A stretch of 37,166 bases of DNA from assembly GCA_902603625.1 (NCBI GenBank), contig CACKVM010000006.1, forward strand, positions 1-37,166, given 5' to 3'. Position 1 is the first letter of the stretch, and each line of letters opens with the position of its first letter. Positions 1 through 6,927 of this stretch are shown piece by piece. The position numbers and the translations under genes were made by a program. The notes under the pieces are model-generated. The model searched no databases. It had not been told where the DNA came from and saw only the letters and a list, made by a program, of their open reading frames with translations. The stretch is from an uncultured Pelagibacteraceae bacterium. GTDB taxonomy: Bacteria > Pseudomonadota > Alphaproteobacteria > Pelagibacterales > Pelagibacteraceae.

Positions 1-1293
1 GGTTATAGGTTTCGACTTATCAAATTTCTCTACATTATTAAATTCTTTGATTTCTGTGCCCCTTAGCTTTACATAACTATCAATTACATTAGCACCAAAA
101 GCTTCATTCATCTCTTTATTTTGTTTTAATTTTTTTAACGATTGATCTAATTCATCAGGAAGTTTTGGAAGATCCGGATATTTTGCAAAATCCTCGTACA
201 TATTACAATGAAGAGGTTTACCAGGATCAATCTTATTTTTAATACCGTTTATTCCAGCTGCGAGAACACTTGCTTGTAGTAAATAAGGATTGGCAGATCC
301 ATCCATCAATCTTAACTCAAATCTACCCGGATCTGGAATTCTTATCATATGTGTTCTATTATTACCCGTATAAGATATACTACTTGGTGACCATGATGCT
401 CCTGATTTTGTTGGAGGTGCGTTTATTCTTCTGTAACTATTAATTGTTGGATTGAAAAATGCAGAAAGAGATGAAGCATGTTTTATTACACCGCCTAAAA
501 AATTATATGCCATTTTAGTTAAACCTAATTCATCAGAATTATCCAAAAATTTATTTTTCTTTCCATCCCAAACAGAAATATGGGCGTGACAACCGTTTCC
601 AGTTAAATTTTCAAATGGTTTAGGCATAAACGTTGCTCTAAGACCATGTTTTTCAGCTATTGTTTTTACCATGTATTTAAAAAATGTATGTCTATCAGCA
701 GTCTTTAAACAATCTGAGTAATCCCAATTCATTTCAAATTGGCCATTAGCATCTTCATGATCATTTTGATAAGGGCCCCATTCCATTTTAATCATACAAT
801 CACAAATTTCTTTAATTAAGTCATATCTTCTCATTAATGCTGATTGGTCATAACATGGTTTTGATTGAGTATCTCTTGGATCAGCAATTGAATCTCCATC
901 TGGAGATATCAAAAAATATTCACACTCTACGCCAGATTTCATAGTCAATCCTTGTTTTGAGAGTTTTTTAATTTGTTTCTTCAACATTATTCTTGGAGAG
1001 GCATCTACAGGCTTTCCATTCATCCAAAGATCTGACGCAAGCCAACCCACCTCTTTATTCCAAGGTAATTGAATTAAACTATCAGGATCAGGAATTCCAA
1101 ACATGTCTGAGTCTGCAGGTGTCATATCTAACCAGGCAGCAAACCCCGCAAACCCTGCTCCAGTTTCTTGCATTTCTTTTATTGCATGTGCCGGTACAAG
1201 TTTTGATCTAAGAACTCCAAATAAATCAACAAAACTTATCAAAAAATATTTAATTTTTTTCTCTTTAGCAATTTTGAACAAATTTTTTGGCAT
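1..1293 (-). CDS. glnT: Glutamine synthetase family ligase, GlnT/type III-like (3' end missing)
   Basis: Open from an ATG at 1293 to the left edge, giving about 431 residues with the C-terminus cut off. I translated it by eye on the minus strand. It has the glutamine-synthetase catalytic signatures in order: NDHEDANGQFEMNW (metal and glutamate site), GNGCHAHISVW, INSYRRINAP, and GRFELRLMDGSANPYL near the end. By family it makes an ATP-dependent gamma-glutamyl amide from glutamate and ammonia or an amine. It is a clear paralogue of the ligase at 6928-8397 but differs around the active site (HAHISVW here, HTNMSLW there), so the two probably use different amines. It follows the 52-aa membrane ORF by 17 nt and may share its transcript. 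Family membership is certain. The split between true glutamine synthetase and gamma-glutamylmethylamide synthetase is not settled. Confidence 0.85.
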   Translation of the reverse strand, partial: MPKNLFKIAKEKKIKYFLISFVDLFGVLRSKLVPAHAIKEMQETGAGFAGFAAWLDMTPADSDMFGIPDPDSLIQLPWNKEVGWLASDLWMNGKPVDASPRIMLKKQIKKLSKQGLTMKSGVECEYFLISPDGDSIADPRDTQSKPCYDQSALMRRYDLIKEICDCMIKMEWGPYQNDHEDANGQFEMNWDYSDCLKTADRHTFFKYMVKTIAEKHGLRATFMPKPFENLTGNGCHAHISVWDGKKNKFLDNSDELGLTKMAYNFLGGVIKHASSLSAFFNPTINSYRRINAPPTKSGASWSPSSISYTGNNRTHMIRIPDPGRFELRLMDGSANPYLLQASVLAAGINGIKNKIDPGKPLHCNMYEDFAKYPDLPKLPDELDQSLKKLKQNKEMNEAFGANVIDSYVKLRGTEIKEFNNVEKFDKSKPIT

Positions 1294-1310
1294 AGATTAA
1301 GTTAACATAA

Positions 1311-1469
1311 TTATTTTAAAAAAGATAAAATTGTTTCTTTATAAAAAATTAAATTTACAACAATAATTATAATTACCGCTATTATTGCACCATACTTTGC
1401 TTTGGGAAAAGCAACACCTCTCATTTTACTTGGTCTGAGTTCTTCGTTATCCTTATTTTCTTTAGACAT
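1311..1469 (-). CDS. Small single-pass membrane protein, 52 aa
   Basis: I start it at the ATG at 1469 (MSKENKDNEELRPSKMRG). A longer reading from a TTG at 1529 would run through the terminator stem at 1482-1506 and is unlikely. The first half is charged and polar. The second half is one hydrophobic helix (AIIAVIIIIVVNLIFY) ending in a short tail. It starts six bases after the T-run of the terminator that closes the amtB unit, and its stop is 17 nt before the GlnT-type ligase, so it may be the first gene of that unit. I recognise no family. No clear Shine-Dalgarno is seen. Confidence 0.45.
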   Translation of the reverse strand: MSKENKDNEELRPSKMRGVAFPKAKYGAIIAVIIIIVVNLIFYKETILSFLK

Positions 1470-1472
1470 ATG

Positions 1473-1506
1473 ATAAAAAAAGGGCGCTACATCATTTGTA
1501 GCGCCC
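1473..1506 (-). terminator. Rho-independent terminator after the amtB unit
   Basis: On the minus strand a perfect 9-bp stem GGGCGCTAC / GTAGCGCCC (1506-1498 and 1490-1482) with a 7-nt loop is followed by a run of seven T (1481-1475). It lies 16 nt past the stop of the 76-aa gene, so it should end the transcript carrying amtB and that gene. It is one of the few GC-rich hairpins in this AT-rich window. Confidence 0.93.
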
Positions 1507-1522
1507 AAATTTTTGTGTTTAA

Positions 1523-1753
1523 TTACCAATCAGTAATATTGCTTTTATGGTCATTTGGACCATGTCTTTTTCTTGCTAATCTTTCAAGTTCATCACTTTC
1601 AGATTTAGCAGTCAAAACATGCCAACCAATCCATATAATTATAGCAAGTATCACTAATAGTCCCTCACTAGATCCAGCACCAGGATAAATAGCACCAGCA
1701 ACTTCTTCTGCTGGTTTATTTAGGTGATCAATCCAATTTGTAACTGTCGCCAT
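1523..1753 (-). CDS. Small membrane protein downstream of the ammonium transporter, 76 aa
   Basis: ATG at 1753, preceded on the minus strand by a strong GGAGG ribosome site and lying 12 nt after the amtB stop, so it is almost certainly co-transcribed with amtB. It has a soluble N-terminus (MATVTNWIDHLNKPAEEVAG), one hydrophobic segment at about residues 29-47 (GLLVILAIIIWIGWHVL), and a charged C-terminal tail (SESDELERLARKRHGPND). I do not recognise a family. Position and shape suggest an accessory subunit or regulator of AmtB, or a membrane anchor. That role is inference only. A strong terminator follows. Confidence 0.8.
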   Translation of the reverse strand: MATVTNWIDHLNKPAEEVAGAIYPGAGSSEGLLVILAIIIWIGWHVLTAKSESDELERLARKRHGPNDHKSNITDW

Positions 1754-1765
1754 ATTATTCCTCCT

Positions 1766-3166
1766 TTACCTGGTTGCCGATGCAACTGCTTTCTCATCTG
1801 ATTTAGCAGTTTCCATCATTTCATAGTCTAGTCCAGCTATTTCAGCCTCACGCGGAATTCTTAATTTACCCATTCCGTGTAATACTTTCGCAATGATATA
1901 GCCTGGTATTAATCCTAGAACAAAGAACATAATTATTGCTCCTAGGAACATACCTAAAGGATTTATTGATGCATAAGTAGTTCCATCCCACATAGCTCCA
2001 ACACTGTAACCAGATGATGGATAACCATTTAAAACAAAACCACAAATTACAAGACCTATAAATCCTGCATAACCGTGTACTGCAACAGCACCAACTGCAT
2101 CATCAATTTTAAACTTACGTTCAACGAAATAATGTAGTTTGTAAGAAATTACAACACCGATCATACCTATGATCATTGATTGAATTGGATGATATAAATC
2201 ATTTCCAGCTGAAGCACATATAATACCAGCTAGTCCACTTGAGTAAGTCCAGAATGGATCACCTTTTGCAATCCAGTATCCAGCTAATAATCCTCCTGAT
2301 AAAGACATCAAGAAGTTAAAAGTAATACCACTAAGTGTAGTTGGTGTTACATAAATGTTTGTTGCTGTCCAATAAGATATACCTTCCATACCGTACTCTG
2401 GGCCAAGATCAAATATTGGAATGTTACATGCCGCATAGAATCCCCAGAAACCAGTATAAATTAGAAATAATCCAATTGTCACTAGCCAAGGATTTCTTGG
2501 TCCAATATTTCTTGGTTCACCACTTGATGAGAATTTTCCAATTCTTGGACCTAAAACCATTAGTACACCTAAAGCAAATCCACCAGCTATAGCGTGAATT
2601 ACTCCTGATGCATAAGCATCATGGTATCCTAAAATTTTTAGCATCCAACCATCAAAGTGCCATCCCCAAGCAGCATCGATTGTCCAGAATACCGAACCAA
2701 TTGCTATTGCTAAAATACCAAAAGCAAAAGTAGTTATTCTCTCAATTATTGCTCCAGAGACGATTGAGGCAGCAGTCCAAGAAAATAATAAAAAGGCAGC
2801 CCAGAAAACACCATTAATGTGATCTCCAAGATTAACAGCCATTATATCACTTGTTGGTACTTGCCACATAGCACTAAACAATGTTTCATCAGTGATTAAT
2901 GCTGTACTTTCATTCATTATTGAAGGTGCTATTCCCGGTCCTGTTGGGAAAGCCCAGTAAATCCACCAACCAAATAAAAACCACGTAACTGTAACCAAAG
3001 GTATCAGCATCGTATTTTTCATAAGAGTATGTTGATGGTGTTTGTATCGAGAAGCTCCAACTTCATACATACAGAAGCCAACGTGAATTAAAAACATTAG
3101 CACCACTGTTATCCAGTAGTAAAATTCTGTAAATATAGTAGTAAGAGCACCTAACTGATCAGTCAT
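1766..3166 (-). CDS. amtB: Ammonium transporter, Amt/MEP/Rh family
   Basis: 466 aa, normal length for an Amt protein, with about 11 hydrophobic segments. Amt hallmarks are present: MYEVGASRYKH near the N-terminus, the pore histidine His191 in ASGVIHAIAGG, and the second pore histidine His364 in DDAVGAVAVHGYAG, so the twin-His pathway is intact. It moves ammonium across the inner membrane. The ATG at 3166 has a GGAGAG ribosome site. It lies downstream of mgsC and a 133-aa gene on the same strand, separated by 125 nt with inverted repeats, and is followed 12 nt later by a 76-aa membrane protein. Beside methylamine genes it could scavenge ammonium lost during amine oxidation, or carry methylammonium, a known Amt substrate. 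No glnK is beside it. Confidence 0.95.
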   Translation of the reverse strand: MTDQLGALTTIFTEFYYWITVVLMFLIHVGFCMYEVGASRYKHHQHTLMKNTMLIPLVTVTWFLFGWWIYWAFPTGPGIAPSIMNESTALITDETLFSAMWQVPTSDIMAVNLGDHINGVFWAAFLLFSWTAASIVSGAIIERITTFAFGILAIAIGSVFWTIDAAWGWHFDGWMLKILGYHDAYASGVIHAIAGGFALGVLMVLGPRIGKFSSSGEPRNIGPRNPWLVTIGLFLIYTGFWGFYAACNIPIFDLGPEYGMEGISYWTATNIYVTPTTLSGITFNFLMSLSGGLLAGYWIAKGDPFWTYSSGLAGIICASAGNDLYHPIQSMIIGMIGVVISYKLHYFVERKFKIDDAVGAVAVHGYAGFIGLVICGFVLNGYPSSGYSVGAMWDGTTYASINPLGMFLGAIIMFFVLGLIPGYIIAKVLHGMGKLRIPREAEIAGLDYEMMETAKSDEKAVASATR

Positions 3167-3226
3167 TTTCTCTCTCCATATTAGTTTTTTAAACCCTATA
3201 AAATTTCGAAAGTTGTTACAAACTAA

Positions 3227-3287
3227 ACAATCTAATAAAACCTAATATTGACAATAGGTTTAAAAAAATTAATCAACTTTAGATTGT
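3227..3287 (-). ncRNA. Nested inverted repeats upstream of amtB, candidate structured RNA
   Basis: On the minus strand a perfect 9-bp outer pair ACAATCTAA (3287-3279) / TTAGATTGT (3235-3227) encloses a 7-bp inner pair AAACCTA (3261-3255) / TAGGTTT (3244-3238) with a 10-nt loop. The 5' side of the internal loop is about 17 nt, the 3' side 2 nt. It sits just after the stop of the 133-aa gene and about 60 nt before the amtB start. It could be a leaky terminator, an mRNA end or processing hairpin, or a cis-regulatory leader. There is no good T-run right after it, so a plain terminator is not obvious. Confidence 0.35.
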
Positions 3288-3291
3288 GTAA

Positions 3292-3693
3292 TCAAAATTT
3301 TAGGTAAGCTTTTTTTAAATCAACAAGAGGGTGCTTTGGAGACATTTGAAATTTTACTAAAAGTTCTCTTGCTATCATATCTCTATCTTGTTGGTTATCA
3401 GGCAGTTTAATTGATTTAGGAATTGTGACCCAGCCGTTTGCGTTTCTACAAAATACAGCCGGTCTTCCTTCCTCATAACCCATATGAACGTCTTCTAACC
3501 AATTTAAATCATCCCAACCCATTGCCTCTACATATTTCTTAAGAAATGGTGTCATTTTTTTATAATCTGGAAGAAGATTGACGTCATATCGATATCCAAT
3601 TGACTGACCAATCATTTTTTCTCTAGCAGTCTCTTTCTTCTTACCTAGCTGGAGAGAAACTGCTTTTGATTTTGTTTTTTTCTTTTTAGCCAT
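3292..3693 (-). CDS. Hypothetical protein in the N-methylglutamate synthase operon, 133 aa
   Basis: No family recognised. It starts 8 nt after the mgsC stop, so it is in the same operon. The N-terminus is a basic tail (MAKKKKTKSKAVSLQLGKKK), like the one on MgsC next door. The rest looks soluble and globular, with several Trp/Tyr and acidic residues (EAMGWDDLNWLEDVHMGYEEG) and no membrane segment, signal peptide or cysteine pair. Its location suggests a small partner or assembly factor for MgsABC or GmaS, but nothing in the sequence proves this. It ends in front of the inverted-repeat element before amtB. Confidence 0.8.
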   Translation of the reverse strand: MAKKKKTKSKAVSLQLGKKKETAREKMIGQSIGYRYDVNLLPDYKKMTPFLKKYVEAMGWDDLNWLEDVHMGYEEGRPAVFCRNANGWVTIPKSIKLPDNQQDRDMIARELLVKFQMSPKHPLVDLKKAYLKF

Positions 3694-3701
3694 TAATACC
3701 T

Positions 3702-5120
3702 TTAAATTTTATGAAAGTTATCAACTCCAACAGTATAATTGGTTCCTGCTAGTGGAACTTTTGCTAAAGCTGATGCTTCAGAAGTAAGTGCTGCTAAATC
3801 CTCAGGTTCTAAAGAATGTATATTTGTTTTTCCACAAGCTCTAGCTAATAGCTGAGCTTCAAGAGTCATTGAATGTAAATAGTTATAAACTCTCAATGCT
3901 GCATCATCAGGATTTAATCTTGCTCTTAATTTTGGATCTTGTGTAGCAACTCCCACGGGACATCTTCCTGTATGACAGTGATAACATTCACCCGCTTTTA
4001 CTCCCATTTCTTTTTCAAAGTTTGCCTCTGGAATATCTTTGTTACAGTTTAGTGCAATCATAGAACCAGTACCAATAGCTATTGCATCTGCACCTAAGGC
4101 TAATGCTTTTGCCATATCAGCACCATCTCTAACCCCACCAGCATATATTAAAGTAACTTTTCCAGTTTTTCCTACATCATCCAAAGCTCTTCTTGCTTCT
4201 CTAATAGCTGCAATACCAGGAATACCAGTGTTTGCAGCAGCGATGTGTGGACCTGCTCCAGTAGATCCTTCCATTCCATCTAGATAAATAGAGTCTGGAT
4301 CACATTTTGCAGCCATACGAACATCATCATAAACTTTTGATGCACCTAATTTTAATTGAATTGGAACTTTATTTTTTGTTAGTTGTCTAAGTTCTTCTAC
4401 TTTTAATGCTAAATCGTCTGGACCTAACCAGTCAGGATGCCTTGCAGGAGATCTTTGGTCAATACCTGAAGGTAGCGATCTCATCTCAGCAACTTGGTCA
4501 GTTACTTTTTGACCCATTAAGTGACCACCCATACCAACTTTTTGTCCTTGTCCAATAAAAACTTCTATTCCGTCAGCTAATTGCGCGTGATGTGGGTTAA
4601 ATCCATATCTTGATTGAATACATTGATAAAACCATTTTTCAGAATATCTTCTTTCATCAGGTATCATTCCACCTTCACCTGAACATGTTGCGCTACCTGC
4701 CATTGTAGCTCCTCTTGCTAATGCTGTCTTTGCTTCATAAGACAAAGCACCAAAACTCATACCAGTAATATAAACTGGAATATCTAATTCAATTGGATTT
4801 TCGCATCTTGGCCCAATAACAGTTTTTGTTTCACACTTTTCCCTGTAACCTTCAATTACAAATCTTGTAAGAGTTCCTGGCAAGAAAACTAAATCATCAA
4901 ATGTTGGAATTTTTTTCATTAATGCCATTCCACGCATCCTGTATCTTCCTAACTGAGATTTTATATGAATGTCATCAATTACTTCAGGTGTAAAAATAGC
5001 ATTATGACCCAATAAACTTTTGTTTCTTCCACCATTAGAACTTATATGAACGTCAGCTTTCCCCCCTACGTTACCATTAGTTTTTAATTTACCATTTTTT
5101 TTCTTTTTTTTCTTAGCCAT
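3702..5120 (-). CDS. mgsC: N-methylglutamate synthase subunit C (glutamate-synthase FMN domain, GlxD-like)
   Basis: 472 aa. Matches the FMN/glutamate-synthase central domain (as in GltB) expressed as a separate subunit: YITGMSFGALSYEAK near 118-131, the substrate/FMN region LDGMEGSTGAGPH near 280-292, and GGVRDGADMAKALALGADA near 328-346. Cysteines 379, 382 and 387 (CYHCHTGRCPVGVATQD) resemble the iron-sulfur loop of glutamate synthases. With MgsA and MgsB it is expected to turn a gamma-glutamyl amide plus methylamine, or GMA plus 2-oxoglutarate, into N-methylglutamate. Its ATG overlaps the mgsB stop by 1 nt (TAATG), indicating coupled translation. A basic, Gly/Asn-rich tail of about 40 residues precedes the domain, which is unusual. 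Confidence 0.88.
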   Translation of the reverse strand: MAKKKKKKNGKLKTNGNVGGKADVHISSNGGRNKSLLGHNAIFTPEVIDDIHIKSQLGRYRMRGMALMKKIPTFDDLVFLPGTLTRFVIEGYREKCETKTVIGPRCENPIELDIPVYITGMSFGALSYEAKTALARGATMAGSATCSGEGGMIPDERRYSEKWFYQCIQSRYGFNPHHAQLADGIEVFIGQGQKVGMGGHLMGQKVTDQVAEMRSLPSGIDQRSPARHPDWLGPDDLALKVEELRQLTKNKVPIQLKLGASKVYDDVRMAAKCDPDSIYLDGMEGSTGAGPHIAAANTGIPGIAAIREARRALDDVGKTGKVTLIYAGGVRDGADMAKALALGADAIAIGTGSMIALNCNKDIPEANFEKEMGVKAGECYHCHTGRCPVGVATQDPKLRARLNPDDAALRVYNYLHSMTLEAQLLARACGKTNIHSLEPEDLAALTSEASALAKVPLAGTNYTVGVDNFHKI

Positions 5121-5974
5121 TAAATTGCTCCTTTTTTCTCAGTAGGTTCTAAATTATCATAATTCCAAAGTTTTTTACCCGCTACAATTTTTTTCATCTT
5201 ACTTAAATCAAAATTTTCACCAATCTCAGCTACTTTTAATTTTCTTCTTAACCAATCTTGATCATTTTTCGTGAGTTCGGCATCTACTGCATCACTACCA
5301 TAAGAACCAATTTCTCCACCTACGAAAATTGTCCCATCATACATCGAGTCGCCTAGATTTATGCCAACATCACCTAATATGATGATCCTACCTCTTTGCA
5401 TCATAAATCCAGTAAATGCACCAGCATCACCGCCAATAATTATTGTTCCACCTTTCATATCAATGCCTGTTCTTGCACCAACGCTGCCTTTACATATCAA
5501 ATCTCCGCCCCTTATAGCTGCTCCAAAACAAGATCCAGCATTTTTTTCAATTACAACCTTACCTGCCATTAAGTTTTCTGCACAAGACCATCCAACTCTT
5601 CCATTGATTCGAACTATTGGTCCATCACATGAGCCCATTCCAAAATATCCTAAACTTCCTTCAAAAATTAAATTTAATTTATTTAATATTCCAACTCCTA
5701 AACTATGTTTTCCTTGTGGATTTTTAATAACTATAGTTCCGTATCCTTGACTCATTAAATTATCAATTTCTTTATTTGCATCTGCAGCTGTCATATCTTT
5801 GACATCAAGATCTGTCCTTTTATTAAAGTCTACATCATAAGTTCCAAAGTAATAAAAGTTTTCTGCCTCATCAGGATTAAAAAACTTTTGTTGAGTACGT
5901 CCTGTTAAAACTTCACTGTGCATACCCATAGCTTGGGCTTTAGTTTTTTTAGATACATTTTTTAAATTTGCCAT
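5120..5974 (-). CDS. mgsB: N-methylglutamate synthase subunit B (GXGXG beta-helix domain, GlxC-like)
   Basis: 284 aa. From about residue 105 to 235 it has the repeated glycine pattern of the GltB C-terminal right-handed beta-helix (GSLGYFGMGSCDGPIVRING, KGSVGARTGIDMKGGTIIIG, GDAGAFTGFMMQRGRIIILG). In glutamate synthases this domain is structural and links the amidotransferase and FMN domains; here it is a free subunit, as in MgsABC/GlxBCD systems. It overlaps the end of mgsA by 13 nt and the start of mgsC by 1 nt, so the three subunits should be made together. Confidence 0.88.
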   Translation of the reverse strand: MANLKNVSKKTKAQAMGMHSEVLTGRTQQKFFNPDEAENFYYFGTYDVDFNKRTDLDVKDMTAADANKEIDNLMSQGYGTIVIKNPQGKHSLGVGILNKLNLIFEGSLGYFGMGSCDGPIVRINGRVGWSCAENLMAGKVVIEKNAGSCFGAAIRGGDLICKGSVGARTGIDMKGGTIIIGGDAGAFTGFMMQRGRIIILGDVGINLGDSMYDGTIFVGGEIGSYGSDAVDAELTKNDQDWLRRKLKVAEIGENFDLSKMKKIVAGKKLWNYDNLEPTEKKGAI

Positions 5975-6906
5975 ACTTTAACCTCCCCGTCGAATGGATC
6001 ATAAGTATCAATTTCTTGAGGTAAAATTGATCTGATTGCAATTTCCTCTGAACCCATTGCAACTAAATCATCTGACTCATATAGCACTAATGGTTTTGCA
6101 GCCATAGTATCTTTAGCCATTCCTAAAGAATCTTTAGTGGCAACAAAATAGGTAAAAACACCATCCAAGCCTACAAGCGACTCTTTCATGCCTTCCTCTA
6201 ATGATGCACCTTCACGCATTTTTTGAGCAATATAAACTGCAATAAGTTCCGAGTCGCATTCAGACATAAATCTCATTCCTTTATTTTCTAAAGTACGTCT
6301 ATTATTCCAATAATTAGTTAATTGACCATTATGAACTACCGATACATCACTAAAAGGGTAACCCCAAAATGGGTGAGCTGATTTAATGTCTACCCCAGAC
6401 TCAGTAGCCATCCTTGCATGACCGATTGCATGAGTGCCGACAAGTTTATCTAGATTATATCTTTCACAAACCATTTTAGCATTACCAAGATCTTTAATAA
6501 CCTCTAAAGATTTTCCCATAGAAAGTATTTCTACTCCTGGAATACTTTCTATTCTTTGTGAAAACTCTAATAAATCTTTTTTATCGTATTGAATTTCATA
6601 TCTAAGAGAATATGGAAGTATTCTTTCCTCTTTTATAATCTTTGCTCCCATTTCAGAAAGGTAATTATCTACTATTTTTTTTCTTTCATCATAAACTGAA
6701 ATATCCTCCATTACTGAGGAACTTCCCTCACCCACATTTTCTCCTACTTTAAAACGCATTATAAAGTTTTTACCATCGGTATCCCCGTATAAAGCATAGC
6801 CTGTTGAATCTTCTCCTCTATGTTTCAAAGCTTGAAGCATACCTTGTAGTTCATGACCAACTTTTGAAGATTTTCCTCTATGAATTAATCCTGCTATTCC
6901 GCACAT
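5962..6906 (-). CDS. mgsA: N-methylglutamate synthase subunit A (class II glutamine amidotransferase, GlxB-like)
   Basis: 314 aa. Begins MCGIAGLIHRG, so after Met removal Cys2 is the Ntn-hydrolase nucleophile. Other amidotransferase motifs are present: LKHRGEDSTGY, IGHARMATES, VVHNGQLTNYW and SECDSELIA. It is expected to hydrolyse the gamma-amide (glutamine or gamma-glutamylmethylamide) and pass on the amine. The ribosome site AAGAGGAAAA lies just before the ATG at 6906. It follows the GmaS-like ligase by 21 nt and overlaps mgsB by 13 nt. The order ligase-A-B-C is typical of N-methylglutamate pathway loci. Confidence 0.88.
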   Translation of the reverse strand: MCGIAGLIHRGKSSKVGHELQGMLQALKHRGEDSTGYALYGDTDGKNFIMRFKVGENVGEGSSSVMEDISVYDERKKIVDNYLSEMGAKIIKEERILPYSLRYEIQYDKKDLLEFSQRIESIPGVEILSMGKSLEVIKDLGNAKMVCERYNLDKLVGTHAIGHARMATESGVDIKSAHPFWGYPFSDVSVVHNGQLTNYWNNRRTLENKGMRFMSECDSELIAVYIAQKMREGASLEEGMKESLVGLDGVFTYFVATKDSLGMAKDTMAAKPLVLYESDDLVAMGSEEIAIRSILPQEIDTYDPFDGEVKVWQI

Positions 6907-6927
6907 ATTTTTTTCCTCTTAATAAAA

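Noticed and set aside
1470-1529. Longer start (TTG at 1529) for the 52-aa ORF
   Set aside because: The added part is translated from the terminator hairpin of the upstream unit; an ATG lies just after it.
4039-4287. Plus-strand ORF inside mgsC, and similar antisense ORFs in mgsB, tdm, fhs and soxG
   Set aside because: Shadows of conserved coding sequence on the other strand; the translations show no domain and no upstream signals.
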